NCBI RefSeq assembly: GCF_014529535.1
Contig: NC_050737.1
Location: 5,558,749-5,622,748 of the forward strand
DNA: 64,000 nucleotides
Origin: Bradysia coprophila
Taxonomy: Eukaryota > Arthropoda > Insecta > Diptera > Sciaridae
Reading direction: 5' to 3'
Shown: in pieces, positions 20,614-30,840 of the stretch
How the letters are laid out: every line of letters begins with the position of its first letter
Numbering within the stretch: position 1 is the stretch's first letter
The notes under the pieces: generated by a model
Database searches by the model: none
The model's input: only the letters and a program-made list of their open reading frames with translations
What the model was told of the DNA's origin: nothing
Made by a program: the position numbers and the translations under genes

Positions 20614-21231
20614 GCAAGTTGTCAGGTAGCAGGCAGGTGTACTGTAATAAAACGGATTAAGACGGGTTGGGTAGTTACTTCTAATTATATGAAATAAAAA
20701 AGGTATACGTGAAAAATTCTCCGTAGCATCCATAATATAATAGAAATTGTTTTTTTTTTTCCTAACTATAGTGAATATTGTTTGTTTTGTATTAGTACAG
20801 TAAACATAAGCCGGATAGATAAAAAAAACGGGAAGTTGACTGAAGTAATGAAGCCAGTTTTTTGTAAATCAGTTTAATGGCTTGGAATTTTCCATTTAAT
20901 TCTTTAAAGTAAAAATGACAAAATCCCTTAACCCTTAGATATTACCTTGACTTCCATTTTCTGGCGCTATACCCTTGACTTGACTTTCAGTCAAGGGAAT
21001 ATCAAAAGGTTAGAGGATTTTGTGTGTTCATTTACAGTCAATATTTGGTCACTCAAGATGTACTTGTTATTGTGCCTTCGGTTGTAGCGTGATTCAAGTG
21101 AACCGTTGTCAGCCAGATCTGTCATACTCAGAAAATGTGGTTTTCCTTTTCTCAATGCATCAAATTGATAGTTTAATGCTTTTCCCGAAATCGGACTCTG
21201 GACATCCACAAATGTTAATTTCATTTCCGAT

Positions 21232-22590
21232 ATTTCTCCTAAATTGCTTCCTCCGACTCCGACTCCGACTTCACTATACCCAGCGAGCGATGTATTTCAA
21301 TCACTATGCATCCTAGATTACGCTAGGCCAACCAGGTAAGTGGAAAAGGACAATCACACAAGGAGCTGACCCTCAATTGGCGTACAGTCCGACTAACTAC
21401 AACATTTAGGTTCAGAGTACACATTCAAAAGATCTCCTGAGAGATTCACCAATACATTATAAGTTATCCGATCCTCTGATAGATTCACCAATATATTAAA
21501 AGTCATCCGATCTCCTGAGAGATTCACCAACAGTATTTTCAACGATTGTTGCTGAATTGTAAATGTTTAATTAGCAATGCGATAATATATACAAACTGAA
21601 TCAATTCTCCTCGTCTTCTTCCGAGATTGTTCCATCATATATGGCCTGTTCTATTTCATTCATGTTGAATTCATCGTTGGCCATAGCATCAAGTAAGTGA
21701 TTCGTTCCTGTTTTCATTGATTCTTGGCGCAGTGTATCTTCCCATATGAAGCATGGACGGCCGACTTTGAATTTCCGATTGATTTTGAACCGTCGTGCCA
21801 CTCGTAAAATGTGGTTGTTTGGTCTTCGTTCAATATGTCGGTGATAACGAAGGCGATGCACCATGACTCGCTTGACTATCGTTTTATTTCGCATTATCGC
21901 TCTTGGTTGTACAATCGAGGGCTTGTCACTAGCTGTATGGGAGAGGATTCGTAGGATTTGCCGTTCCATATTGGTTAATGAAATCCTGTTGCGGCGCGTC
22001 ATTGCTGATGCCTTTAACCCATACGTTGCCACTGGTGCTATGGTGCTTTCATATATTTTCTGGATCAATGAAATTGGAAGACTGTGTTCACGTAGAAACG
22101 GAAGTAACGAGTGGGTGATTTTATATGCCATTTTGATTCTTTCTCGTACTATCGTAGGTCGATTGAGGTCGTCAGTGAGATACACCCCCAGATACTTCAG
22201 TTTGTTCACTCTGGCGATATTAAATTGGCCTACTGGCAATGATGATGGATAATCCGTCTCGTGGTTGTTAGGGTCCCTGAACTCGCACTTTTGTGGGTTG
22301 ATACTGAGGCCAGTTTCGTGTGCAACTTCCGAAAATTCCTTGATGAATTCGTGAAGATCCTGCATATTGTCTGCCAGCAGTAACAGATCGTCGGCATATG
22401 CTAGCAGGAATGGAAGTGATAAGTTAGAGCCACTGAGGTCATAGGTACCTAACGCTTCTGCCACAGTCTCCAGAATTGCATGAAGGACTAGGACAAATAA
22501 ATTTGGTGAACCCTGCTTTACTCCAATTGTCTTCCGTTGTCTGGTTGTGGATCGTCCTCCTAAATTTCTCCTATTTCTCCTAAATTGCTT
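21232..22590 (-). mobile_element. 5'-truncated second LINE in unit B
   Basis: The duplicate of the unit A insertion: 18-bp target repeats at 21232-21249 and 22573-22590, inserted DNA 21250-22572. RT motifs are the same (LLAYADDLLLL, KLKYLGVYLTDD), with a few substitutions. In this unit the fused frame extends further upstream, to 22860, and includes DDRFQIKCRIGPDPESNNA from the host RNase H. Confidence 0.82.
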
Positions 22591-23690
22591 CCTGTTAGCG
22601 AAATCGTCAGCCTCTTCGTTTCCACTAATCCCCACATGACTGGGTATCCACTGCACGACAAATTCCTTCACGGCCCACTCTTTGATTTCCTCTTTGATGA
22701 GGATTACCAGATAATTGTCCTGCAAACCTTTAAAAATCAAATTTGTATACGTTGTATCCTTCCTACTTGCGTTATTGCTTTCAGGATCGGGACCAATTCG
22801 GCATTTGATCTGAAATCTGTCGTCCAGCCGTTCGCATACCCGATTTCTTCTTTGGTCCATTATTCCAACCTAAACTTTCAAGTTCTTTTGTCTCGAGGCA
22901 TCCGCGTAAATATCATGGAACTCAACTATCATCCTATCGACCATGTGTTTCCACTGTTTGTCGCTCAGCCATTTTTTATTAAGATTGTCTTCTCCTCTCA
23001 CCGTCATTTTCACCTTCAAGTTCTGAGATAGATAACATTTCCTCGTATTACAGACGTCCTCTACGTCCTCTTTGCTAGATACGTGAGATTACATGTGTCA
23101 TTCTAGTTCTTTATCTCTTCGAATCTTCTTTTCAATCGTAGTTCCTTTCTGTATATACGCAGAACTTCTTTGTCTGCGATGTATTTTCTCTTAATCTCTA
23201 ACGGAATGGCTCCTATTTCTAGTTGTATGGCAGAAGATTGTTTTTGTATTGAGAGATCCGAGGCAAATTCTCAGACCTTTGTTGTAGGCGACCGAGATCT
23301 TGTTGATCCACTTCTGATTGGCTCCTACGTAAACCGAACACCCATAGTCCATCTTTCCCCTTATTACTGCGCTCAATATTGTGAGTAACGTCTTGGGATG
23401 TCCACCATATTTACTGCCAGCCACCATCTTCAGGATATTCAGCCTTTTCTCTACTGAAACCAGCAACTCCTTTATGTGCTTTTGGAAATTTAACTTCTCA
23501 TCCAGATAAACACTGAATATTTCACTGAAGATTCAAATTTAACTTCATCGTTGTATTAAACCGAATGCCTTGTGACATCGCTCCGCTGATCCACATCCCC
23601 ACCTCACCCTTTACCATCACCTTGAGGTACACCTACAATAAATATGTTATGGCTATTTAACAGCTGAGGATCTCTACCCGGTTTTGGTAA
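22591..23690 (-). pseudogene. Older LINE debris, third partial repeat
   Basis: RNase H pieces (22860-22591) and a thumb piece (23466-23191, KRLNILKMVAGSKYGGHPKT) are followed by a deletion relative to the other units. The RT palm region and everything up to the F-box gene are missing. The segment GAGGATCTCTACCCGGTTTTGGTAAT near 23668, which precedes the F-box gene in units A and B, then runs into the hAT-like element below. Confidence 0.7.
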
Positions 23691-24553
23691 TAGAACCAGG
23701 GCCTATTTTTTAGAATATTTTAAAGAATTTCTAGAATTTTAAGAATATTGTAGAAAATTTTAGAATTTTTAGAAAATTGTAGAAAATTTTAGAAATTTCT
23801 AGAAGTTTTAGAAAAATGTAGAAATTTCTAGAATTTTTAGAAAATTTTAGAAAATTCTAGAAAGTTTTAGAAATATCTAGAAATTTCTAGAATATTGAAG
23901 AAAATTTCGAGAAAACGTCTGAAAATAAATGGATAATAACGTGGATTATATTTTGCTCGTTATATTTATTGTAATTTGGACGACTTTTTCATATATACTT
24001 AAATGAAATATTCTTAAAAATCACTTTCATATTCTCGAACAGAATAGAAAGGGTGCTACGCAATGGTAACGACGGTCATAGTCTTGAATTTAACTTTCAT
24101 GTCGTTTCCAGCCATTGAAATGCCTAAAAACTGAAATAAATAAAATTGGAGAACGCAAAAACTTCCAAGTGATCCGAATCGTAACACAACAAACCAGTAG
24201 AACAAGCAATCAGCATTTGAATTGCTCTCAAAAATCAAACGGTAAAATCCAGTGACGGAAATCGTGAAAAACATTTTACTGAACGAAATAAGTTTGACTG
24301 GAAACATGTAATAAAATTAGTAGAAGTAAACCTCCTAGTGACTGAATATTGGTCATAAGCCACGTTAATCAATGTTGGGAATTATTCGGCAAAGTAATTT
24401 CATCATATTATGTTTACGAAGGTTGAATAACAACACATTTTTTGTTCAGGAGTTCACAATCTATTCAAAAATCACCCGATACTTTCTTTAATTAACTTTA
24501 TTATTCGATCCAAGTGATGATGTTCCGATGTAAAACAGATGCGAAATAGTTAT

Positions 24554-24670
24554 TTATACAATCGAGGGATAAATCCTTTTCTAGGAACTAGATGTTTAGA
24601 TTATCCGCAGGTCGAGTGTGACAATACACATCGTGTGCCTAAAAAAAGCATTTATCCCTCGGTTGTATAA
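24554..24670. repeat. 117-bp palindromic repeat
   Basis: TTATACAATCGAGGGATAAAT (24554-24574) pairs with ATTTATCCCTCGGTTGTATAA (24650-24670) at 20 of 21 positions. It is possibly a TA-flanked MITE, but the flanking dinucleotides are part of the palindrome and cannot decide it. Confidence 0.6.
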
Positions 24671-25416
24671 AACGTTTTTCGCAAAAGAGGCAACGGATGG
24701 TCCTACTTTTCGTCACTTGTTGCGAAAAAAGAAAATGATTAAAAATACAGTGATAGGCAGAGAAATTTCAGCAGAAATTTGCTCCAGCTGTTTTTTAGCT
24801 GATACAATCGAAACTGTTAATACTTGTTGACATGGTTGAAGCTAACTGCTTCACGCGCGAGCGTGATAGAGGTAAAACCATATCAAGACTGCTTCTGACT
24901 ATTTAATTAAATTTTGAACGTTAAAACAAAAAAATTGTTATTTATATAACAAGATAAAACTTTTATCCCGAGCTATGTAATGGATTTTACATGCTTTTGA
25001 AACCTAAAGCAAATTTCTTGTTTTACCTAGTTGTGTTATAAGCCACTTTTGACCCTACGGAAAACAAAAGCATGTCAAACAAATTTTCAAAAAGAACTGG
25101 TACCTATCACGGAATTTTTTTTTATTTGAGTATGTTATTAACTGTGCAGAACTATTTTACAAGACAGCTGAATATTATGTTCCGCATAAATGTACATTTT
25201 ACATACCTCACTAAGTGCATCTAAGATGTACATTGTACTGCTACGTTAACAATTGTACATACTTGTCCCGAATTTGTACAGTATATCAGTATATTTTTCG
25301 TTGTTGTTGAACAGTACTATTGTACTTTTGAACAGTATTATTGTCTGTTGTGCTGTACTATGTAGAAGATAGAAGAGACTGATGCTTTGCTCAGCTGAAT
25401 ATTAATGCATTTTAGT

Positions 25417-25952
25417 CGAGGGGTGACGCACTTCCATTTAATCCATTAAATCCATTTAATCCATTTAATCCATTAAATCCATTAAATCCATTTAATCCAA
25501 AAAAAAATTTTTAGTTTTACCGAAATAATTAGGCTACACACCTGAAAAATTTGTAAACTAATTGCGAAAAATAGATTTGCACGATCCCCAGCTCGTTTAA
25601 GTACTCGTGAGGTATAGGAAAATTTTTTTTGTTAAAAATGGTATTAAATTTATTTAATCCATTTAATCCATTTAATCCACTTTACATCAAAAACTACTGA
25701 AAGTGGATTTTTTCGCTTTTTAACATTGTAGTATGAGTTGTAGTAAGTGGTTCGATCAAAATCAACAATTTTTGAGACTTTTACAGTATTTGGTAAAATG
25801 AAGTTTTTTCCTATTTAATCCATTTAATCCAATTTTTATTCCATTTAATCCATTAAATCCATTTAATCCATTAAATCCATTTAATCCATTAAATCCATTT
25901 AATACCATTTAATCCATTTAATCCATTTAATCTAGAAGTGAGTTACCCCTCG
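25417..25952. mobile_element. 536-bp nested TIR element made largely of TTTAATCCA repeats
   Basis: The ends are CGAGGGGTGACGCACTTC (left) and CGAGGGGTAACTCACTTC (right, complemented). An exact 8-bp target duplication ATTTTAGT lies at 25409-25416 and 25953-25960. The interior has three blocks of tandem TTTAATCCA/TTAAATCCA units (25434-25498, about 25648-25680, 25815-25932) separated by unique AT-rich DNA. No ORF. Confidence 0.85.
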
Positions 25953-26441
25953 ATTTTAGTTGTAAGTACACATTTGTACTTGTCCCGCCTCAAAAACAAA
26001 GTTCAGCTGTGCTGAATATAATATTTTTGGGAGTAATTTAAGACTAATTATCAGTCCATGAAAATTCAAGAAAATTTTAGAATTTCTAGAAAATTCAAGA
26101 AAATTTTAGAATTTCTAGAAAATTCTAGAAAATTTTAGAGTTTCTAGAAAATTTTAGAAAATTTTAGAATTTTCTAGAAAATTTTAGAAAATTTTAGAAA
26201 TCGTTTTCTAAAAAATAGGCCCTGAATAGAACTGTTGGTAATTCTACATTCACTACAAAGGAAACACTGAGACTTGGGGATGCTGTCCACGAGAATTACG
26301 TTTATTCTCATCGTTTGTACAATTGAAATTCACTTTTTTATTTCCTTTTTTCTGTTCGTGTCCACTATGATCTCGTTCATTTCAATGGCATTCTTGATCA
26401 GGATTTCCGCGAGTGTTTCATGCCTGCACGTTAGTAAGCAG

Positions 26442-26980
26442 GCGTGACGCAAGTCCACACTACAAAAAATTTAAAAAAAAAAATTTAGGGACTAAGGAAC
26501 AGCAACTTTTTGACTTTTCCCCCTTGGCTCCCACGACTCTTAAAGTATTATAATCGTTTTCTAGGCGTCAATACGAGTTCAACGAGCTATCGCACGTCTC
26601 ATAAGGTTCAAAATTGGCCGAGATATTGCATTTCAAAATCTAGATTTTTGTATGGGAAAGGTCAGATTTGACCCATTCTGAAATGATGAAACCTTTGCTT
26701 GTTTGTTTGTTTGCTTGTGGAATCTATCTCGAGAACGTCGCCTACGATTTTGCTGAAATTTTGGGAGTTGTTTCTGGGCATGATTCTAAGACTTTTGACA
26801 AAAAAAATTTGGGTCGACATGATCTCGTTTAGGAGCTAGGGCTTTCGGAAGTTCCCATACAAGCCCCATATTTTTAAATGTAAAATGAACGTTTTATGTG
26901 TGTGTGTAAGTATTTGTATGTCTTTCTAGATATGTTATGATATGAAGGCTGTTTGGAGATGAAATTGGAAAGTTTTTTAC
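26442..26980. other. Non-coding stretch beginning with GCGTGACGCAAGTCC
   Basis: GCGTGACGCAAGTCC (26442-26456) is the complement of GGACTTGCGTCACCC at 28051-28065 except at one base, so 26442-28065 may be one transposon with short inverted ends. I found no target duplication. No ORF is supported here. Confidence 0.35.
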
Positions 26981-26989
26981 TTTCAGTTT

Positions 26990-27600
26990 TGGAGTAGAAA
27001 ATGGTCTTATGTGCAAAAACTGCAAAAGTTTTTAGATTTATCTGGAGAACTGTGGCAGATGGAAGGTTGGTTTCTTCGGCAAAGTCTTAGAGTTTTGAGA
27101 GTAGAATAGGGCAGTATGTACAAAAACTGTAAAATTTGGTCACTATCAGTTTTTAGACATATCTCGGGAACTGTGGCAGATGGAGAATTGGCGTCTTCGG
27201 CAAAGTCTCAGAGTTTTGGGAGTAGAATACGGGTGAAATGACCAAAACTGGAAAAGTGTTTCAATTTTATGTTTTTGGACTTTTTTCGAAATGCATGGCA
27301 GGTGGAATTTTGGTGTCTTTGGCAAAGTCTCAGAGTTCTGGGAGTAGAATACGGGCGAAATGACCAAAACTGGAAAAGTGTTTCAATTTTATGTTTTTGG
27401 ACTTTTTTGAAATGCATGGCAGATGGAATTTTGGTGTCTTCGGCAAAGTTTTAGAGTTTTGGGAGTAGAATACGGGCGAAATGACCAAAACTGGAAAAGT
27501 GTTTCAATTTTATGTTTTTGGACTTTTTTCGAAATGTATGGCAGATGGAATTTTAGTGTCTTCTTTAAGGTTGGTGTCTTCGACAAAGTCTCAGTGTTTT
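26990..27600. repeat. ~121-bp minisatellite, about five units
   Basis: The marker GACCAAAACTGGAAAAGTGT recurs at 27240, 27362 and 27483 (period 121-122). Two more diverged units precede it (TTCTTCGGCAAAGTCT and the following GAGTTTTG). The open frames running through it repeat the same peptide and are by-products of the repeat. Confidence 0.85.
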
Positions 27601-27781
27601 AGAAGCAGAAAACAGTCCCAAATATGAAAATTGTCGGGTAGTTGGATTTTCCTGTTTCAAATGTGGTTTTGGTATTATCTTTTGTGTTACCGGACATATA
27701 AAACTGCTTTCTTAGTCTCTAAATAAAAACTTTTGATATGTTGTAACTGGCGTTTTAACCTTAAAACTCACAAAAGTACTG

Positions 27782-28096
27782 ATATTAGACAAAAAACCTC
27801 TTAGAAGAGGAAGGGTGACGCAAGTCCTTTACTTACAAAAGTATTGATATCAGAAAGGGTGACGCTCAAGGCTCCGATACGCAAAAATTTAACTTTAACA
27901 CCAATTCTTTATATTAAAAAAATTGCGTCACAAATGGCAGATGATGAGGACAACCAAACAACAGATTCATTAAAAATTATTAAAGTTAAATTTTTGCGTA
28001 TCGGAGCCTTGCGCGTCACCCTTTCTGATATCAATACTTTTGTAAGTAAAGGACTTGCGTCACCCTTCCTCTTCTAAGAGGTTTTTTGTCTGATAT
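27782..28096. repeat. Long hairpin: 116-bp arms, 83-bp loop
   Basis: The left arm 27782-27897 and right arm 27981-28096 are complementary with about three mismatches. Within each arm GGGTGACGC occurs twice, once at the outer end (AGGGTGACGCAAGTCC) and once inward (AAGGGTGACGC). A palindrome this tight is unstable in DNA replication and would give double-stranded RNA if transcribed. Confidence 0.88.
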
Positions 28097-28426
28097 GAGA
28101 TACAATTCTCAACAAGAACCATCAGGATTCTCTTCATAGCAAGATGTACTTTGTACTTCACAAGAGGTCACAGCCGTTCCCAAATATGGACGTTGGACTT
28201 CAAACAAAATTCAAAATTCTTCGTGTAAGCGGTGAAGCAGGCATTCTAAGAAGTAAGTGTTTACAAAGAACCACAGAACACGATGGCGATGGACGGTGAA
28301 GATGACTTCTACCATTCGTAACGCCATAAACCTAGCGCACCCACTCTTCTAGGAAACAACATCCGGCTTATGTTTACTGTACTAATACAAAACAAACAAT
28401 ATTCACTAGTTAGGAAAAAAAAACAA

Positions 28427-28501
28427 TTTCTATTATAGTAAGCAACACAACAACTGGAGGTCCTAACACCATTCCCCCAGCCAAACAAAATTTCTATTAT
28501 A
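28427..28501. mobile_element. 53-bp insertion with 11-bp target duplication upstream of copy C
   Basis: TTTCTATTATA occurs at 28427-28437 and 28491-28501. The 53 bp between (28438-28490) is absent from copies A and B and ends in CAAACAAAA. This looks like an extremely 5'-truncated retrotransposition product, but repair filler is also possible. Confidence 0.55.
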
Positions 28502-28627
28502 TTATGGATGCTACAGTGAATTTTTCACGTATATACCTTTTACTTTCATGCAATTAGAAGTAACTACCCAACCCGTCTTAATCCGTTTTGTTACAGTAGT
28601 ACACCTGCCTGCTACCTGACAACTTAC

Positions 28628-28664
28628 TATAAAATCAGGTGTTGCCAAGAGTGACACATCAGTC
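28628..28664 (+). promoter_or_regulatory. TATA-Inr core promoter of F-box/LRR copy C
   Basis: TATAAAA at 28628-28634 and TCAGTC at 28659-28664 place the predicted start at the A at 28661, about 33 bp after the TATA start. This gives a 5' UTR of 91 nt. Confidence 0.72.
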
Positions 28665-28751
28665 TTGTTGAAGAGTTTGTCAAGTGAAGGTCTCTATCGA
28701 TCTTGTCTATTAAAAATTTACAAAAAAATATTTCAAAAGAAAGTGTGAAAG

Positions 28752-30069
28752 ATGGCCAAAAATCAAATGATGGAAGTGGAAAATAACTCAACTGCCGAAA
28801 CGTTTCCTTTGAACTACGATTGCTCGTACGAATTGTTTAAACATGTTGGATTCGAGGAGTGCATCAACTTAGCAGAGGCCTACCATGGACTACGACCAGT
28901 TGCCAAATGGATATGCGAGAGAAGATTCAACAAATTTGCTTTGGATTTCCAGAAGCCTGTAAACCGCATCCTGAGTTATGCAGGACGAACCGCAACGGCG
29001 CTGATTTTAACGCTGAACAAGGCCAGATATACACCGCGTGATCTGATAAAAATCCATCGTGCTTGCAAACAATTGCGGTGCCTTACACTCAACGGATTTG
29101 ACATGGAAAAATTTCAATGTAATCCATTTGCTAACTTTGGCAATGGAAAATTGGAAGAGCTTACACTGAATGAGTGCTCGCTTGCAAATGAAATTTCCTT
29201 CTTTGATGGTTACAGAAATTTGAAGAGTTTCAATATATTCAATTGTGAAGACATGAATGTCTTTGCCATCCAACGGTGCTTTAAAATCAATCGATTAATC
29301 AGTTTTACTTGCAATGATCAGTTTTTTCAAGTTCCACAGATGCTGACACTGTTACCCACTCTGGAGAGGCTCAGTTTGCGCTATAACCACTCACATATGA
29401 CACTTGATATGCTGTCGCAATTGCCGTCACTGCGTTGTTTGACACTGCTTTGTGATCACGATAATATAAACGATGTGCTGGCCGATTTGGGGAAGAGTAA
29501 TCGTTTGGAAGAACTGGCACTCGTCGATGTGGACATAAATGAACGAACGTTTCCGCTTATCAAATCACTTCAGAATTTAAAACTATTGTCAATTACCACG
29601 TCAACTAATTCTTGTTCTTTTCCAGCATCCAATGATTGGCCTACGAATCTCAAGAAACTAAAATTGGAAGGTTTTCGCATCGCTAATGGCAATATCGCGC
29701 CGGTGGTGGAACAACTTATAAATCTCGAAGACATGCTTCTAAAGAATTGCGAACTGTTGCGCAACGATTTTTGGGTCAGCGATTTTGATTGGATGGCAGA
29801 TTTGGTAATCGATGATCTAAGTGGCAAGCGTATGCACCGAACTCTAAATGTTGCAATATACGTTGATTGTGACCAGTCACCCAAGGTAAGCAATTTTAAA
29901 TAAGGAGAAATAATTTGACTAAAGTTTTCTAAAATCGAATTTTTTATCTTCTTTGCAGACAATCAAATCAGCCGAAAGTCTACGCATCACCAACTACGTA
30001 AAAAATCAAAATATGTTCGAGATATCGTATCCTGGAATGGACGGTCGTTTTCCTCAGATTCAGCTTTAA
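28752..30069 (+). CDS. F-box/leucine-rich-repeat-like protein, copy C (414 aa, two exons)
   Basis: Exon 1 is 28752-29885, the intron 29886-29958 (GTAAGC...TTTGCAG, 73 bp), and exon 2 is 29959-30069. Exon 1 ends on a codon boundary after ...DQSPK, and exon 2 continues TIKSAESLRIT to RFPQIQL. The F-box-like segment (residues about 18-60) and leucine-rich repeats (about 95-370) are as in copies A and B, and I see no amino-acid change in exon 1. The orientation is opposite to A and B. A poly(A) signal AATAAA lies at 30143-30148. Non-coding flanks differ more than the coding part, which hints at selection or conversion. The substrate of the presumed SCF ligase is unknown. Confidence 0.84.
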
Positions 30070-30472
30070 GTATTAATAGAAAATATTCAGTTTCAATTAA
30101 GAAGTTGTGGCTTCTCAGTGTGTGTAAATAGTTCGATCAAATAATAAAAATTCCTTAGTTTATCAATTGCACAATCTTTTATTTTATACCAAATATCACA
30201 AACAAATAATACAAATAAGTATGAAAAGTGGAGTCTAGAGAATTTTTCTCGTAGTATAAATACTTGCACAAAAATTGTGGCTTCCTGGAAGAGTGGGTGC
30301 GCTAGGTTTATGGTATGTAGTTCTTTGTAAACACTTACTTCTTAGAATGCCTTTTTCACCGCTTACACGAAGAATTTTGAATTTTATTAAAGTCCAACGT
30401 CCATATTTGGGAACGGCTACCTCTTGTGAAGTACAAAGTACATCTTGCTACGAAGAGAATCCTGATGGTTCT

Positions 30473-30778
30473 ATTACCAAAACCGGGTATAGATCCTCAG
30501 CTGTTAAATAGCCTTATTGTAGGTGTACCTCAAGGTAGAAATCATCGCCATCAATATCTTCGAAGCCGTGTTCTGTAGTATTTTTGAAAACACTTACTTC
30601 TTACAATAGTAGCAGGTAGGATCGCTAATTTGATAAGACTTGCGGCAAATTAGTCGCTTCTACACAAGTTTAAACATTTTCGATGATTTTTTTTAAATTA
30701 GGTAAAATATTAAAATTGTCACCCGACTGAAAGTTGTGTTTAGTCGAGTAAATGAATCAATGCTATTATACAGTAACG
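30473..30778. other. Stretch without recognised gene
   Basis: It starts with the same GGTTTTGGTAATAG / AGGTGTACCTCAAGGT debris that flanks the F-box gene in units A and B (inverted here), then AT-rich unique sequence. No ORF is supported. Confidence 0.5.
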
Positions 30779-30784
30779 TTTATT
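30779..30784 (-). terminator. Poly(A) signal of cysteine-rich secreted gene
   Basis: AATAAA on the minus strand, 57 nt past the stop codon at 30841. Confidence 0.6.
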
Positions 30785-30840
30785 TCCTCAAAAAGGTTAC
30801 ATTTACCAAACCACTGCAAAATTTCATTAAAACTTGCACA

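Larger units (their letters stand above)
12521..23237. repeat. Two tandem copies of a ~5.35-kb unit (A: 12521-17872; B: 17873-23237)
   Basis: Corresponding features sit 5352-5365 bp apart: the F-box/LRR gene (15138 and 20490), the inserted LINE piece (15896 and 21250), and thumb fragments (12498, 17826, 23191). Differences by eye are a few scattered substitutions and small indels (for example a 12-bp difference near 17570/22925 and a 1-base T-run change near 20760). Both joints fall in the LINE thumb region at TTGTTGTTGTATTGAGAG. A third, partial repeat starts at 23238 and is deleted after about 23580. Sequence left of 12521 is the same LINE but more diverged, which suggests the duplication used LINE homology. 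Confidence 0.9.
23697..26224. mobile_element. 2.53-kb non-autonomous hAT-like element with 8-bp target duplication
   Basis: The ends CAGGGCCTATTTTTTAGAA (left) and the complement of the right end match for 19 bases. The flanks carry the exact direct repeat AATAGAAC (23689-23696 and 26225-26232). Long subterminal blocks of degenerate TAGAAAATTTTAGAA repeats occupy 23715-23915 and 26065-26200 and can pair with each other. No transposase ORF. Element 25417-25952 is nested inside, as is a palindrome at 24554-24670. CAGGG ends with 8-bp duplications are the mark of hAT-type transposition. Confidence 0.9.
28115..30472. repeat. Inverted repeats (~0.2 kb) flanking the third F-box/LRR copy
   Basis: 28115-28355 is complementary to 30282-30472. 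Both correspond to the DNA that lies 3' of the gene in units A and B (about 13370-13615). The right arm lacks about 50 bp. In A and B this DNA is present only on the 3' side, so the left arm here is an extra, opposite-facing copy. Its joint with the gene's 5' flank is at CTAGGAA/ACAACATCCGG near 28355. Confidence 0.8.

Noticed and set aside
25434..25932. CRISPR-like array
   Set aside because: 9-bp TTTAATCCA units without spacers, inside a transposon of a eukaryote.
27146..27586. Several open frames on both strands repeating KVQKHKIETLFQFWSF-like peptide
   Set aside because: They are the translation of the 121-bp minisatellite, with no start context or homology.
27844..28077. 77-codon frame across a hairpin
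   Set aside because: Lies within the 116-bp-arm palindrome; no coding signal.
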